Assembly (NCBI GenBank): GCA_015178975.1
Contig: WHVD01000004.1
Location: 1,240,001-1,304,000, forward strand
Origin: Hysterangium stoloniferum
Lineage: Eukaryota; Basidiomycota; Agaricomycetes; Hysterangiales; Hysterangiaceae
DNA length: 64,000 nucleotides
Reading direction: 5' to 3'
Shown: in pieces, positions 1 through 10,644 of the stretch
How the letters are laid out: each line of letters begins with the position of its first letter
Numbering within the stretch: position 1 is the stretch's first letter
Position numbers and translations under genes: made by a program
The notes under the pieces: generated by a model
Seen by the model: the letters and a program-made list of their open reading frames with translations, nothing else
The model's database searches: none
Told to the model about the DNA's origin: nothing

Positions 1-503
1 CATGGACATTACTTGCCATGTAGTCTTGCACAATGGCCATAACTTTCAATGATTCAGGATGAGTAGTATATATCCCATTTATCATTAATGGGTTCATCAT
101 AAACCAATTGTCCCTGATACACACACTGAATGGCATGGTGGGAATTCCAAGATAGCATCACTGTACTGGATGAATGGTGCACTAATTCCAGAGATGCTTG
201 ACTATTGTGATGGCAAGTGCCATTCTGGTGGACCAGGAGAAGTGTTAGTTGGCAGCTTAACTTTGATCTGAGGGGAACCTTCAATGGAAGCTGGCTCTTG
301 GGAAGTCAATGAAAATTTTACCATTGTAAAGTTTCTGGGTGGTTCAAGGCCAGTGGATCTTCATTGTGGAGGAGAACTGCTCAGCATAGTTGAAGGCTTC
401 TCAGTCTGCTCCTTTCCCATAGTCATTGTAGTTGCCTAGAGGTAAATACTAAGTAGTAGAAATTTTCTTTGTAGGAAAAGAATGGTCTGCCCCAGATCAC
501 CAC
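1..503 (-). pseudogene. Decayed gypsy-A leader and start of gag
   Basis: The stretch aligns by eye with the region just downstream of LTR-A in copy A1 (about 28200-28514). The order of short blocks is the same, including the GTGGTGATC block next to the LTR and the run corresponding to the first gag codons. Copy A1 reads as protein there, but this copy has lost its CpGs and has no usable frame. It is the 5' part of gag of an old minus-strand element whose 5' LTR starts at 504. The rest of the element lies left of the window. Confidence 0.6.
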
Positions 504-967
504 TGTGAAGAGTCATAGAAATTCTAACCATTCAATATATGAAGAATATTGACCCTCTAGGTATGATATCACTATACTGACTATCAAAGTACAATGCAGG
601 TGTAAAAGGGATTGGTCACCATAAGTAACTGTGAGGTAACTAGAGGCAACTAAGATGAGAAATAGAATTGACCTTTATGGTACAATCCTGAATGGGATAA
701 GTCCAATGAAATGGGACAAAGATAAGAATGGTTCACAGAAAAGAATATAAATGTGCAAAGAGATATCAGTAGTGATTAGTGTATTTGAGTTATAAGGTCT
801 GAGCTTTCACTACAAAGTACAAAGCTAAGAGTAATGTGTGAAGTCTTAACTTGTAGCCATTTGAGATGGCCCACCACTCATGGCTTGCAGGACACTTCAA
901 AAGGGTGTCTTGGGCAAGTCATGGTTACAGGGTAAAAGTGTCTGAGTTCCAAGTTATGCCCACTAGT

Positions 968-1989
968 TGTTAAGTTCCATACATATCTCTGGGCAGATTT
1001 TTTTGGTGGATATTCCACACACTTCCCAGAATGTGTCCATGTAGTTCCCAAGAATTAGTCTGGGAGTTTGCAGGGATTAGTCTGAAGAGTATTGGAATAT
1101 TACCAGAGTACAAGATGGACTTGGCTTCAGCTTATGTGCTGTGCCCTTGTGCACTCACTCAGGTATCCATATTTCAGGGGGCAGATATATCCCAGAGTGT
1201 TTATGGATACTCAGAGTCCAGAGAGTTCTGGATATCTGGAGTCTGGAGGGTTCTGGATATCAAGTGTACAAAAATACCAAAGGAGCAGATTAACTAAGTC
1301 AAGATTAAAACTGAGGAGTTCAGTAAGTACATGACTATGGAAGACATATAGATGTTCCAATAATTATACTACAAGTCTGGGAGTATAATAAGACTTATTT
1401 GAAACTGTTTCCAAACTAAGAATATAATAATGAGTCAGATAAATGAGGATACAAGGATGGGGACAGATCAGGGAATAAGAGCAAGAACAATAAACAGATG
1501 AATGAACATCTGTCAACCAGTTAGTTACCAAATGGGGAACATAGGAAGGGAGTCAGAATATCCATGGATATCCAATACTATCCATAAATGGGTCCTAATA
1601 CTATAATGATATGTAAGTGTGCATATTTCTGGGAAAGCCATGGGTTCCAGGCAGGTCAAAACATTGGAATAGAGAAGTGACAAGGGTTGACAAGGATAAT
1701 CAAGTGAAGGTTGGATCATGGGTTAAAGATGTATATAGAGCAAACACAGGGAGTCCAGCTGAGTCCAGGTTGGGAAATGACCAATGACACTTGGAGATGC
1801 TAGCTGGGAAAGGGTAGAGTCTGATGGGTTCTGGGTCATAACAGGAGGTGTCTAGTTGAGGGCAGTATACCAGAATGGGATTTGAGGTGAAGGGTACTTG
1901 AGGGGATGAGGGTCAAGTTCCAGTGGATTCGGGACCTGTTATGATGTCTGGGAAATACTCCACGGAGTCTCCAGGAACACATCTTCCCA
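968..1989. mobile_element. LTR insertion with 5-bp duplication CTAGT
   Basis: Begins TGTTAAG and ends TTCCCA, flanked by CTAGT at 963-967 and 1990-1994. LTR-A sequence resumes exactly after the right duplication, which proves the insertion. The interior shares the block GACTTGGCTTCAGCTTA (around 1119) with LTR-C and LTR-H but is otherwise diverged. It has no coding frame of note. At 1.02 kb it could be one LTR or a short non-autonomous LTR element. Confidence 0.65.
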
Positions 1990-2956
1990 CTAGTGTACAC
2001 AAGACTATGGTATGTATGTATGCACCCATAAAGAGTCTATGTACAGTGACTCAAAAAACCCTTCGCATGTTTTGTACTTCAGACTTATGTATATCCCTGA
2101 TACCTCAAAGAATAAAAATGTAAAAATATCAGGAATATTTGTGAATATGCTCTATCATATCTAGATTATGGGAGTATGGTGCCATTACGTAAGCTTCAAA
2201 TATGGAAATATTACAAATATTTATATACAAGAGACTCATGCAAAGGGTTTTTTTTGCTGATCACTCTGACCCACAAAACTACTTATATTCAGTACTTGGT
2301 ATAGCCACCCTTTGCCTTCAACACAGCTGCAACACTCCTAGGCATACTCTCAATCAAATTTTGACACACCTCTCCATCAATCTTGTTCCACTCCTCCCCC
2401 ACCCTTTCCCACAACTCCAGTATCCCTTTTGGTTCAACCTCATACTCCCCCAGCCTCCTCTTGATATGATCCCACAAGTGTTCAATGGGGTTGAGGTCTG
2501 GAGACTGTGCTCATCATGGGAGGACATTGAAATTATTATTTTGAAACCAAGTCTGGGCCTTCTTGCAAGTATGCTTGGTCATTATCTTGCTGGAAGATGA
2601 CATCATCCACAGATTTTCCATAATAGTTGAGGCTGGCTTGAAGGTCCTCCTCCATAATCTTGAGATAAAGGTCTCCATCCATCCTCCCATCTATCTTGCA
2701 AGCATACCCAGGTCCTTCCCACAGCGTTCACCCCCATACCATCACAGATCCTCCTCCAAACTTCTGAGTCCCCTGAACCAGCCTGTTACTCAAGCCCTCC
2801 CCAGTCTTTTTCCAGCCCCACTTCCTCCCATCTGACCCCAACATGTTGATTTTGGTTTCATCAGACCACACCACCTTCTTCCAGTCCTCCACAGTCCAAT
2901 GCTGATGTGCTATAGCAAAGTCCATCCTTGACTTCCTATGCTTCTTGCTAAGAAGG

Positions 2957-4293
2957 TGTTAGGATACACACACAGGCCGGGTTTCCGGAGAAACCCGCGG
3001 GATATCCGGTAGGACTTGGCTTCAGCTTACAGTATAGGCTGTGCCCTCGCTAGATTGTGTTGTCCAATTTCAAATGGACGGACGGGGATCCCGGGGAGTC
3101 CGGGCAGGGTTCGTGGGTCGTAGGTCGTAAGTCGGAGGTCGTGGGTCGTAGGTCGTGGGTCGTAGGTCAGGGGTCGTGGGTCGTGAGTCGAGTTGGTTGA
3201 GAGAGGTAGATGCGCCGGAGCCCGTGGGCTCCAACTAGTGCGAGCGATGTGAATTGAGTAAGGTTTTAGAGTGGAAAATATTATTAGATTACTGGGGGGA
3301 ATCTAAGCTAATTTTCTGACTGGATTGTATGTACAACATCTGCCAGTTTATATAGACCGTGGAATGCATGACATACCAAATCCAGTAATAATGAAACGAA
3401 ACTAACAAAACATAAAACGGGAATAGTAAACACCAAATTGGTGTTAGGAATGGAATGGAACGGAGCGGAGTCCGAATCGTGACAAAGCATAACCCATAAC
3501 AGGAAATGGAGTGGGAGCGGAGTCCTAAATCGTGACAGGTCATTTGACTAAAACGGGAACGGGGCTCGATTAGAGCAGTGACGGGATTCTAAGCGGGGAC
3601 CGGTGACTGATGCGTGGGACGAAGATGGACATAGACAGAGACGGAGTCCGGGGAAGTCCGGTGACTGATATGTGTCGTAATGAGGTCAAACATAACGAGT
3701 CTTGACGTAACAGAGTGTGAAGAGTGGCGGAAGTTCTGACCGTTCTATATACGAAGAAATGAGTAGAAAGGAAGGATATTGACCTATTCGGTGCAATATA
3801 AGAGAAAGTGAGAGAAAGAGCACAAGATGACAAAGGAGTCAACAAGTGCGATGGTTCGAGTGGAGGCCTCGACTGTTATAGTTCGAGGCCAGAAGTATTC
3901 AGTAGTTCAGATAATGCTACCTATGTAGTAGCTGACACGTTACCCTGATCACCGCTCGTAGTAGACCTAGTTTGTGTCTTACGAGTGGTGGTTCTTGGGT
4001 TAAAGTGTGTCTGACTTCTAATTGGTGCTGAGTGCACCCACAAGTATACACAATGCTTCGAACTAATGAAATATGCGATATTCGAAGAATATGAAAGATA
4101 GTAAAATATGAATAGAATATGTAAAATATAAATGAAATAAAAGGAGTGTTTTACCACAATGAAACTGTGGTAAAAGCATACTCCTCACACAGAGTCTGGG
4201 CGGGAAATCCTATAAACAGACGATTGGTGCTTGTAGTGCATGAGGGCGTATGGGTTAGTGCCCGGAGTCCGGCGGGATTGTCTGGTCGTAACA
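2957..4293 (-). mobile_element. Solo LTR-C, duplication GAAGG, itself interrupted
   Basis: Runs from TGTTAGGAT to GGTCGTAACA, flanked by GAAGG at 2952-2956 and 4294-4298. It matches the LTR-C copies at 17961, 19235, 38675 and 42832, and its net length without LTR-B is 858 bp. It retains many CpGs, including a run of GGTCGTGGGTC-like short repeats at 3108-3190, so it is younger than the transposon it sits in. Strand is set by the family: next to the copy at 38675 a polypurine tract and a chromodomain place element sense on the minus strand. Confidence 0.88.
3716..4189 (-). mobile_element. Solo LTR-B, duplication CAGAG
   Basis: Runs from TGTGAAGAGTGG to CTCCTCACA, 474 bp, flanked by CAGAG at 3711-3715 and 4190-4194. 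The LTR-C sequence joins cleanly across it. It is the reverse complement of the solo LTR at 56521-56994, which has the same length. Its ends resemble those of LTR-A, so the two families are related. Confidence 0.9.
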
Positions 4294-4925
4294 GAAGGGG
4301 CTTTTTCTTCTTCATCACAGCCTTCATCCCAACCATCTTGAGATGATTGTGCACAGTTTGGGTAGAAATGGACTGGTTGGTGAGATTCCTAAGGGCTTTG
4401 GTCACATCAACCCCAGTGTCAGCCTTCCCAGAGCTGATGAGACACTGTGCATAGTGAATGTTGGTAGGGGAAAGTTTTGGGGGACGACCACCAATGGACT
4501 TAGGAAGATGAGAACAATGCTTAGAGCAAAGCTTTGAGACTGTGCCAATGCTATGACCAGTAGAGACTGCAATGTGGCTAGCTGAATGATCAGCATCAAG
4601 CAGTGAGAGGATATGATTCTGGCTGGCAAGAGACAAAGTGTGCATCTTGGGAATTGGGGTATTTGTTATGTTATGTATTTTAAAGGTTTTTTCTATTTTT
4701 CGCAATTTCTCCAAAACGAAATTCTTAACAAAAGCTGTTAAAATGTACTTATATCGTGATTATAAAATTCTACAATATTCTCTTGATTTATATTGAATTT
4801 ATGCAATTTACTTTGTATTTTTATCTTATAAATTGAGGGAGCTACAAAATTTCTACTTTTTATTCTTTTTTAACTATATATCTTCAAACCGGCCACCTGG
4901 CGCTTATTACACAATGCGCCGGAAT

Positions 4926-5040
4926 CTTCATCACAACAAGTGACTGGTCGTCACAATAAGTGACCGTCATCACAATAAGTGACCGTCATCACAATAAGTG
5001 ACCGTCATCACAATGAGTGACAGTTGTCACAAGGGCACGC
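4926..5040. repeat. 19-bp minisatellite inside LTR-I
   Basis: Successive copies of a unit like TCATCACAATAAGTGACCG, about six, the last ones diverged. It is one of the few CpG-bearing parts of the LTR. Confidence 0.8.
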
Positions 5041-5264
5041 GACAGTCACAAAAGGTGCACGACAGTCATAAGGCGTGATGGGTGTCACACGCACACTAGC
5101 ATTATATCATATATTATGTCATTTGGGAATATTATGTCATATATTATGTCATCATATATGCTACAGTAGAGAATGGTGGAAATGTCTAAAACATTCCAAG
5201 TAAAATAGCTAAAATAGGATAGAAATAAAGTTCAATATGTCTCTAAATGTCTCAGATCTCAGTG

Positions 5265-5273
5265 TATATAAGG
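5265..5273 (+). promoter_or_regulatory. TATA box of LTR-I
   Basis: TATATAAGG follows an AT-rich stretch and precedes a C- and T-rich leader. This is the layout expected of the core promoter of an LTR. Function is inferred. Confidence 0.4.
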
Positions 5274-5384
5274 AGCTCTGCTCCAGCCATGAAATATAAC
5301 CAATTTTATCAACCCATTTACACCACATCTGTGTGTCACTGCAGCAAGCAGGCTACTCCACCCCAATCTGGGCAGTTGGACATC

Positions 5385-5640
5385 TAATTCCACCTCTATC
5401 AGAGCTGTTGGAAGCCTTTGCCACCTCTATCAGAGTTGTTGGCCCAATCAGATCCCTTGTCACCTCAATCTGAGTTGTTGACTGATCTTTGTTCCCCTGT
5501 CACCTCAATCTGAGTTGTTGACTTATTTGTTCCCCCTTGCCACCTCTTAATTGAGTAGCTGGCTTTATTACTTTTTCTAACTTCTATTTAAGTTGTTGGA
5601 ATCTGTTGCCACCTTGGTTAGAGTTGTTGGCTATCAACCA
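5385..5640. repeat. Loose repeat of CACCTCnATCnGAGTTGTTGG
   Basis: About six spaced copies of a 20-bp phrase (CACCTC, ATCAGAG or ATCTGAG, TTGTTGG) separated by 20-40 bp of other sequence. It lies in the part of LTR-I after the TATA box. No coding sense was seen. Confidence 0.6.
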
Positions 5641-6436
5641 AGTAATAAATAAATTGTTGTTTTATTGTTTGAAATTAGAATATAATTCTAATTTCTCCTG
5701 GTTTGGCTTATAGTTAAATACTGAGAATATTCTTGCAGAATCATTAAGACTACATTAAGGTCCTGATAAGTTAGTATCACAGTAGACCTTGTAGGTTAGT
5801 GTAAATAAAGCATATATTAGCCAAATAGTGTTTTATTCTATATCTAATCTTTTGACCTGTTTATAAATATTTTTACTGTTTGATAAATAGTATAATATAT
5901 ATATAAACTAGCTAGCATTGAAGTTAAATCTAGCTTTGGAATCAGTAAATTGTTATTCTTATTTTAGTAGTTGTTATCACAGAAAAAGAACAAGCTTGCA
6001 CAAGCAGCTCTCAAAACCTTCTTTGCGAAGTAGGGTGCATATATTCAAGTAAACTCTTGACTTCAGGGGTTCTAAGTCTATTTAGGCTGCCACTGATTAA
6101 TATCAAATGCTTAAATTATTTTACCTTGTAGTGAATCGAGTATTTGCACACTTTGATAGAGCATTGGACTCCTTTTTCCAGAAAATAATATTAAAATAAG
6201 GCTAATACATTACAGTATTACTAGTTGTTAAAGGTGATATATTTATACTCCAGTACAACAAGGTCACATGACTACATATAAGCATTTATAGTCATCAAAG
6301 TTGCCAGGCAAAAAACCCTTCACATGAGTCTCTTATATATAAAATATTTGTAATATTTCCATATTTGGAGCTTATGTAATGGCACCATACTTCCATAATC
6401 TAGATATGACAAGCTTAGGAACCCTTGCTACGCTGC

Positions 6437-6462
6437 GGGGCGGTCGCTTCGCGACCGGCCCC
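6437..6462. other. GC-rich hairpin with TTCG loop near unit-1 terminus
   Basis: GGGGC and GGTCGC pair with CGACC and GCCCC around a TTCG loop, leaving a one-base bulge. It lies about 27 bp from the minus-strand 3' end, where a Helitron terminator hairpin is expected. The unit-2 counterpart is at 9622-9647, with loop TTTG. Confidence 0.7.
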
Positions 6463-6488
6463 ACAACTTCGCTGCGGGCTCCAGCTTG

Positions 6489-6509
6489 TTGGGGGGCTTC
6501 GCCCCCCAA
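6489..6509. other. Second GC hairpin, unit 1
   Basis: TTGGGGGGC and its complement pair around TTCG. The same hairpin in unit 2 (9674-9694) has the loop in the opposite orientation (GAAG within GCGAAGC). A CpG-poor version lies at 46122-46144. Confidence 0.7.
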
Positions 6510-6560
6510 ACCCCCCCGCGTCGACAACTTTTCAGTATTTCTGAGACTCATTGTTTGAAC

Positions 6561-7145
6561 GGAAAGTGTTCAGAGAACGGAAAGTGTTCAGAGAACGGAA
6601 AGTGTTCAGAGAACGGAAAGTGTTCAGAGAACGGAAAGTGTTCAGAGAACGGAAAGTGTTCAGAGAACGGAAAGTGTTCAGAGAACGGAAAGTGTTCAGA
6701 GAACGGAAAGTGTTCAGAGAACGGAAAGTGTTCAGAGAACGGAAAGTGTTCAGAGAACGGAAAGTGTTCAGAGAACGGAAAGTGTTCAGAGAACGGAAAG
6801 TGTTCAGAGAACGGAAAGTGTTCAGAGAACGGAAAGTGTTCAGAGAACGGAAAGTGTTCTAAGAGTGGAAAGTGTTCAGAGAACGGGAAGTGTTCTAAGA
6901 GTGGAAAGTGTTCTAAGAGCGGAAAGTGTTCTAAGAGCAGAAAGTGTTCTAAGAGCGGAAAGTGTTCTAAGAACAGAAAGTGTTCTGAGAACGGAAAGTG
7001 TTCTAAGAACGGAAAGTGTTCTAAGAGTGGAAAGTGTTCAGAGAACGGGAAGTGTTCTAAGAGTGGAAAGTGTTCTGAGAACGGAAAGTGTTCTAAGAAC
7101 GGAAAGTGTTCTAAGCACGGAAAGTGTTCTAAGAATGGAAAGGTC
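6561..7145. repeat. 18-bp minisatellite A, unit 1
   Basis: About 32 copies of GGAAAGTGTTCAGAGAAC. The first 17 are almost perfect, and later ones switch to TCTAAGAGT-type variants. Being a multiple of 3 with no stop, it makes long open frames that are not genes. Confidence 0.95.
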
Positions 7146-7190
7146 TCAGAATGGAAACATCAGTCCCAAATGGAAGCCACAGCCCCAAAA

Positions 7191-7380
7191 GGAAACAATG
7201 GTTACAAAAGGAAACAACGGTTACAACAAAGGGAACAACGGTTACAAAAGGAAACAATGGTTACAAAGGAGACAACAGTTACACAGGAAACAACGGTTAC
7301 AAAAGGAGACAAAGGTAACAAAGGAAACAATGGTTACAAAGGAGACAATGGTTACAAAAGGAAACAATGGTTACAAATGG
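7191..7380. repeat. 18-19-bp minisatellite B, unit 1
   Basis: About ten copies of CAATGGTTACAAAAGGAAA with small length changes. An AT-rich spacer (about 7425-7560) follows. Confidence 0.9.
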
Positions 7381-7561
7381 AAAGAGTGGTTAAATTGACT
7401 CTCAACTGCAAGTAATTACTGTGGTCATTCAATTTATTCATTTATATTTTATTTTGATTTATTGAATATTTTATTTTATTGTTTTTCATTTTGATTTATT
7501 TTATTTTAAAACATTTTATATTCATTGATTATATTTTATTTGAATTATTCTGATTTTATTC

Positions 7562-8860
7562 AGGCCAATCAGAGGGGGACGGAGGAAGAAGGAAACAGTA
7601 CACACAGCAGCTGGACAAAGAGAGAAGGAAACAGTACACACACTCACTGAAGAAAGGGTACACACACCACCTGGAGGAAAGAGAGGGCTGGTCAGAGGAG
7701 GATGGTGGAAGAAGGAAATGGTAGACATACTGTAGGAAAGAGAGAGTAGGAATCAGAGGAACACGCACTGGCTGGAGGAAAGAGAATGGAGGCCAATCAG
7801 GGCAGGATGAAGAGAGAAGGAAAGGGTACACAAACCACCTGGAGGGAAGAGAGAGGGCGGATCAGAGCAGGATGGAGAGAGAAGGAAATAGTACATGCAC
7901 TTGCTGGAGGAAAGAGAGATGGGGTCAATCAGAGCAGGACGGAGGGAGGAGGAAAGGGGACACGCACCTCCTGGAGAAAAGAGAGAGGATGACAAAGGGA
8001 GAATGAAATGGTACACGCAGTGGCTGGAGGAAAGAGAGAGGCCGATCAGAGGACAAAGAGAGAAGGAAATGGCACAACACACCTCCTGGAGGAAAGAGAG
8101 AGGAGGCTGATCAGAGGAGGACGAAGGGAGGAGGAAACAGTACATGCACTGGCTGGAGGAAAGAGAGAGGAGGACAGAGGGAGAAGGAGCAGTACACGCA
8201 CCGGCTGGAGGAAAGAGAGAGGACAAAGGGAGAAGGAGCAGTACACGCACCGGCTGGAGGAAAGAGAGGAGGGCCGATCAGAAGAGGACAGAGAGAGAGA
8301 GAAATGGAACGCGCACCGGCTGGAGGAAAGAGAGAGGAGGCAAATCAGCGCAGGACAGAGGAAGAAGGAAATGGCAGACGCACCGGCTGAAGGAAAGAGA
8401 GGGGGACAATCAGAGGAGGACAAAGAGAGGGGAAAGGGAGTGCGCACTGGCTGGAGGAAAGAGAAGGGGAGTCAGAGGAGGACAGAGAGAGGGAAAGGGA
8501 ATGCACATCGGCTGGAGGAAAGAGAGGGGGCCAATCAGAAGAGGACAGAGGAAGAAGGAAATGGCAGACGCACCGGCTGGAGGAAAGAGAGAGGGTCCCG
8601 ATGAGAGGAGGACGGAGAGAAAAGGAAACAGTACACACACCTGGAGGAAAGAGAAGATGATGATCAGAGGACAAAGAAAGAGGAAATGGTACACGCACCG
8701 GCTGGACAAAAGAGAGAAGAGGTCAATCAGAGGAGGACAGAGAGAGAAGGAAATGGTACACACACTCGCTGGAGGAAAGAGAGAGGAGGCGGATTAGCAC
8801 AGGACGGAGGGAGAAGGAAAGAGTACACACATCACCTGGAGGAAAGAGAGAGGGTGGGCT
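7562..8860. repeat. Roughly 70-bp repeat C, unit 1
   Basis: About 18 diverged copies of a purine-rich unit. Each contains a GTACACGCAC-like block, CTGGAGGAAAGAGAG, a variable segment with ATCAGAG, and GAGAAGGAAA. Length varies by copy. No protein-like conservation is seen across copies. Confidence 0.9.
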
Positions 8861-8884
8861 GTGAATGGGAGTGGGTGCGCAGTG

Positions 8885-9462
8885 GTGATGGGTGCGGGTG
8901 GATGGGTGCGCAGCGGATGGGTGCAGGTGCGCGATGGATGGGTGCGCGATGGATGGGTGCGCGGTGGATGGGTGCACGGTGGATGGGTGCGCAGCGGATG
9001 GGTGCAGGTGCGCGATGGATGGGTGCACGGTGGAAGGGTGCGGGTGGATGGGTGCAGGTGCGCGATGGATGGGTGCACGGTGGATGGGTGCGGGTGGATG
9101 GGTGCGCAGCGGATGGGTGCAGGTGCGCGATGGATGGGTGCGCCGTGGATGGGTGCGCCGTGGATGAGTGCGCCGTGGATGGGTGCGCGGTGGATGGGAG
9201 TGGGTGCGTCGTGGATGGGCGCGCGGTGGATGGGTGCGTCGTGGATGGGCGCGTCGTGGATGGGCGCGCGGTGGATAGGTGCGTGGATGGGCGCGCGGTG
9301 GATGGGTGCGTTGTGGATGGGCGCGTCGTGGATGGGCGCGTCGTGGATGGGCGCGCGGTGGATAGGTGCGTGGATGGGCGCGCGGTGGATGGGCGCGCGG
9401 TGGATGGGCGCGTCGTGGATGGGCGCGCGGTGGGTGCGTGGATGGGTGCGCCGTGGGATGGG
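8885..9462. repeat. 15-bp minisatellite D, unit 1
   Basis: About 38 copies of GGATGGGTGCGCGGT and variants, CpG-rich throughout. After it comes a unique tail (9463-9594) shared with unit 2, holding the element's minus-strand 5' end. Confidence 0.95.
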
Positions 9463-9745
9463 TACGCTGACTAAGGAGGTGACTAAGCTGATGGTACCTT
9501 TTACCTGCCTTTTACAGAGGGAGTTCGGGCGCTCCGCGCCCTCACAGCGCCTAAAAGCGCCCACGGACCCACCATGCTCCTTTCACTTATTTGACAAGCT
9601 TAGGAACCCTTGCTACGCTGCGGGGCGGTCGCTTTGCGACCGGCCCCACAACTTCGCTGCGGGCTCCAGCTTGTTGGGGGGCGAAGCCCCCCAAACCCCC
9701 CCGCGTCGACAACTTTTAAGTATTTCTGAGACTCATTGTTTGAAT

Positions 9746-10290
9746 GGAAAGTGTTCAGAGAACGGAAAGTGTTCAGAGAACGGAAAGTGTTCAGAGAACG
9801 GAAAGTGTTCAGAGAACGGAAAGTGTTCAGAGAACGGAAAGTGTTCAGAGAACGGAAAGTGTTCAGAGAACGGAAAGTGTTCAGAGAACGGAAAGTGTTC
9901 AGAGAACGGAAAGTGTTCAGAGAACGGAAAGTGTTCAGAGAACGGAAAGTGTTCAGAGAACGGAAAGTGTTTTAAGAACGGAAAGTGTTCAGAGAGCGGA
10001 AAGTGTTTTAAGAACGGAAAGTGTTCAGAGAGCGGAAAGTGTTTTGAGAAAGGAAAGTGTTCAGAGAGCGGAAAGTGTTCTGAGAACAGAAAGTGTTCTG
10101 AGAACAGAAAGTGTTCTGAGAACAGAAAGTGTTCTAAGAACAGAAAGTGTTCTGAGAACAGAAAGTGTTCTGAGAACAGAAAGTGTTCTGAGAACAGAAA
10201 GTGTTCTGAGAACAGAAAGTGTTCTAAGAGCGGAAAGTGTTCTGAGAACGGAAAGTGTTCTAAGAACGGAAAGTGTTCTAAGAATGGAAA
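9746..10290. repeat. 18-bp minisatellite A, unit 2
   Basis: About 30 copies of the same unit as in 6561-7145. The first 12 are near perfect, then AGAGCGG and GAGAACAG variants occur in an order unlike unit 1. Confidence 0.95.
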
Positions 10291-10335
10291 ACTTTACAAA
10301 AGGAAACATCAGTCACAAATGGAAGCCACAGCCAC

Positions 10336-10497
10336 AAAAGGAAACAATGGTTACAAAAGGAAACAACGGTTACAAAGGAGACAATGGTTACAAAAGGAAA
10401 CAATGGTTACAAAAGGAAACAATGGTTACAAAAGGAAACAATGGTTACAAAGGAGACAATGGTTACAAAAGGAAACAATGGTTACAAATGGAAAGAG
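10336..10497. repeat. 18-19-bp minisatellite B, unit 2
   Basis: About nine copies of the CAATGGTTACAAAAGG unit, nearly uniform. Confidence 0.9.
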
Positions 10498-10644
10498 TGG
10501 TTAAATTGACTCTCCACTGCAAGTAATTACTATGGTCACTCAATTTATGTATTTTATTTTGATGTATTGAATTTTATTTTATTTTATTGTTTTTCATTTC
10601 AATCTATTATATTTTATTTGAATTATTCTGATTTTTTTGAGGCC

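Larger units (their letters stand above)
2289..4645 (-). pseudogene. Tc1-like DDE transposase, interrupted
   Basis: The enzyme would cut and rejoin transposon ends at TA sites. The start is the ATG at 4643-4645; sequence further upstream belongs to an inserted LTR. Codons 1-115 (4645-4299) hold two helix-turn-helix DNA-binding segments, with SIGTVSKLCSKH in the first and STQTVHNHLK in the second. LTR-C then interrupts at 2957-4293. The remainder (2951-2289) has VVWSDETKIN with the first catalytic Asp, IFQQDNDQA with the second, and SPDLNPIEHLW with the Glu, then ends GGYTKY. In-frame stops lie between these motifs, so it is dead even without the LTR. The copies at 31109 and 48090 are the same family. 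Confidence 0.85.
4664..6214 (+). mobile_element. 1.55-kb LTR (LTR-I), duplication GTATT
   Basis: Begins TGTTATGTTATG and ends AATACATTACA, flanked by GTATT at 4659-4663 and 6215-6219. It separates the transposase start from the Tc1-1 promoter region; the empty arrangement is seen at 31060-31111. A TATA box (TATATAAGG, 5265-5273) suggests plus-strand transcription. It holds a 19-bp minisatellite (4926-5040) and a looser repeat (5385-5640). There is no coding frame, so it is a long solo LTR or a non-autonomous LTR element. Confidence 0.7.
6410..9594 (-). mobile_element. Helitron-like non-autonomous unit 1
   Basis: Read on the minus strand the unit starts TCAAATAAGTG and ends CCTAAGCTTG. Two strong hairpins lie near that end. 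Its right neighbour is an identical start joined head to tail at 9594/9595. The host sequence is the right inverted repeat of Tc1-1. The matching left repeat (2149-2170) shows that the pair was inserted between A and T without duplication, as Helitrons do. The last bases are CTTG, not the usual CTRR, so the assignment rests on the A-T target, the TC start, the hairpins and the shared terminus beside a Helitron helicase at 46090-47878. It codes for nothing and most of it is minisatellite. Confidence 0.7.

Noticed and set aside
2202..2835. Plus-strand frames of 132 and 90 codons
   Set aside because: They are antisense to the transposase C-terminus, whose motifs read clearly on the minus strand.
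6561..7145. CRISPR-like direct repeats
   Set aside because: Units abut without spacers and vary gradually, as in a minisatellite; the DNA is eukaryotic.
6486..7415. Long open frame (309 codons) of GKCSEN repeats
   Set aside because: It is the 18-bp minisatellite read in one frame. All three frames are open because the unit is a multiple of three without stops, and unit 2 does not keep the same continuation.
7753..8797. Overlapping Arg/Glu-rich and Ser/Leu-rich frames in array C
   Set aside because: Artefacts of a purine-rich repeat with few stop codons. No frame is preserved from repeat to repeat.
8861..10504. 547-codon open frame crossing the junction of the two Helitron-like units
   Set aside because: It runs through array D, the unit joint and array A, which have no coding relation. 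Opposite strand and other frames are open as well.
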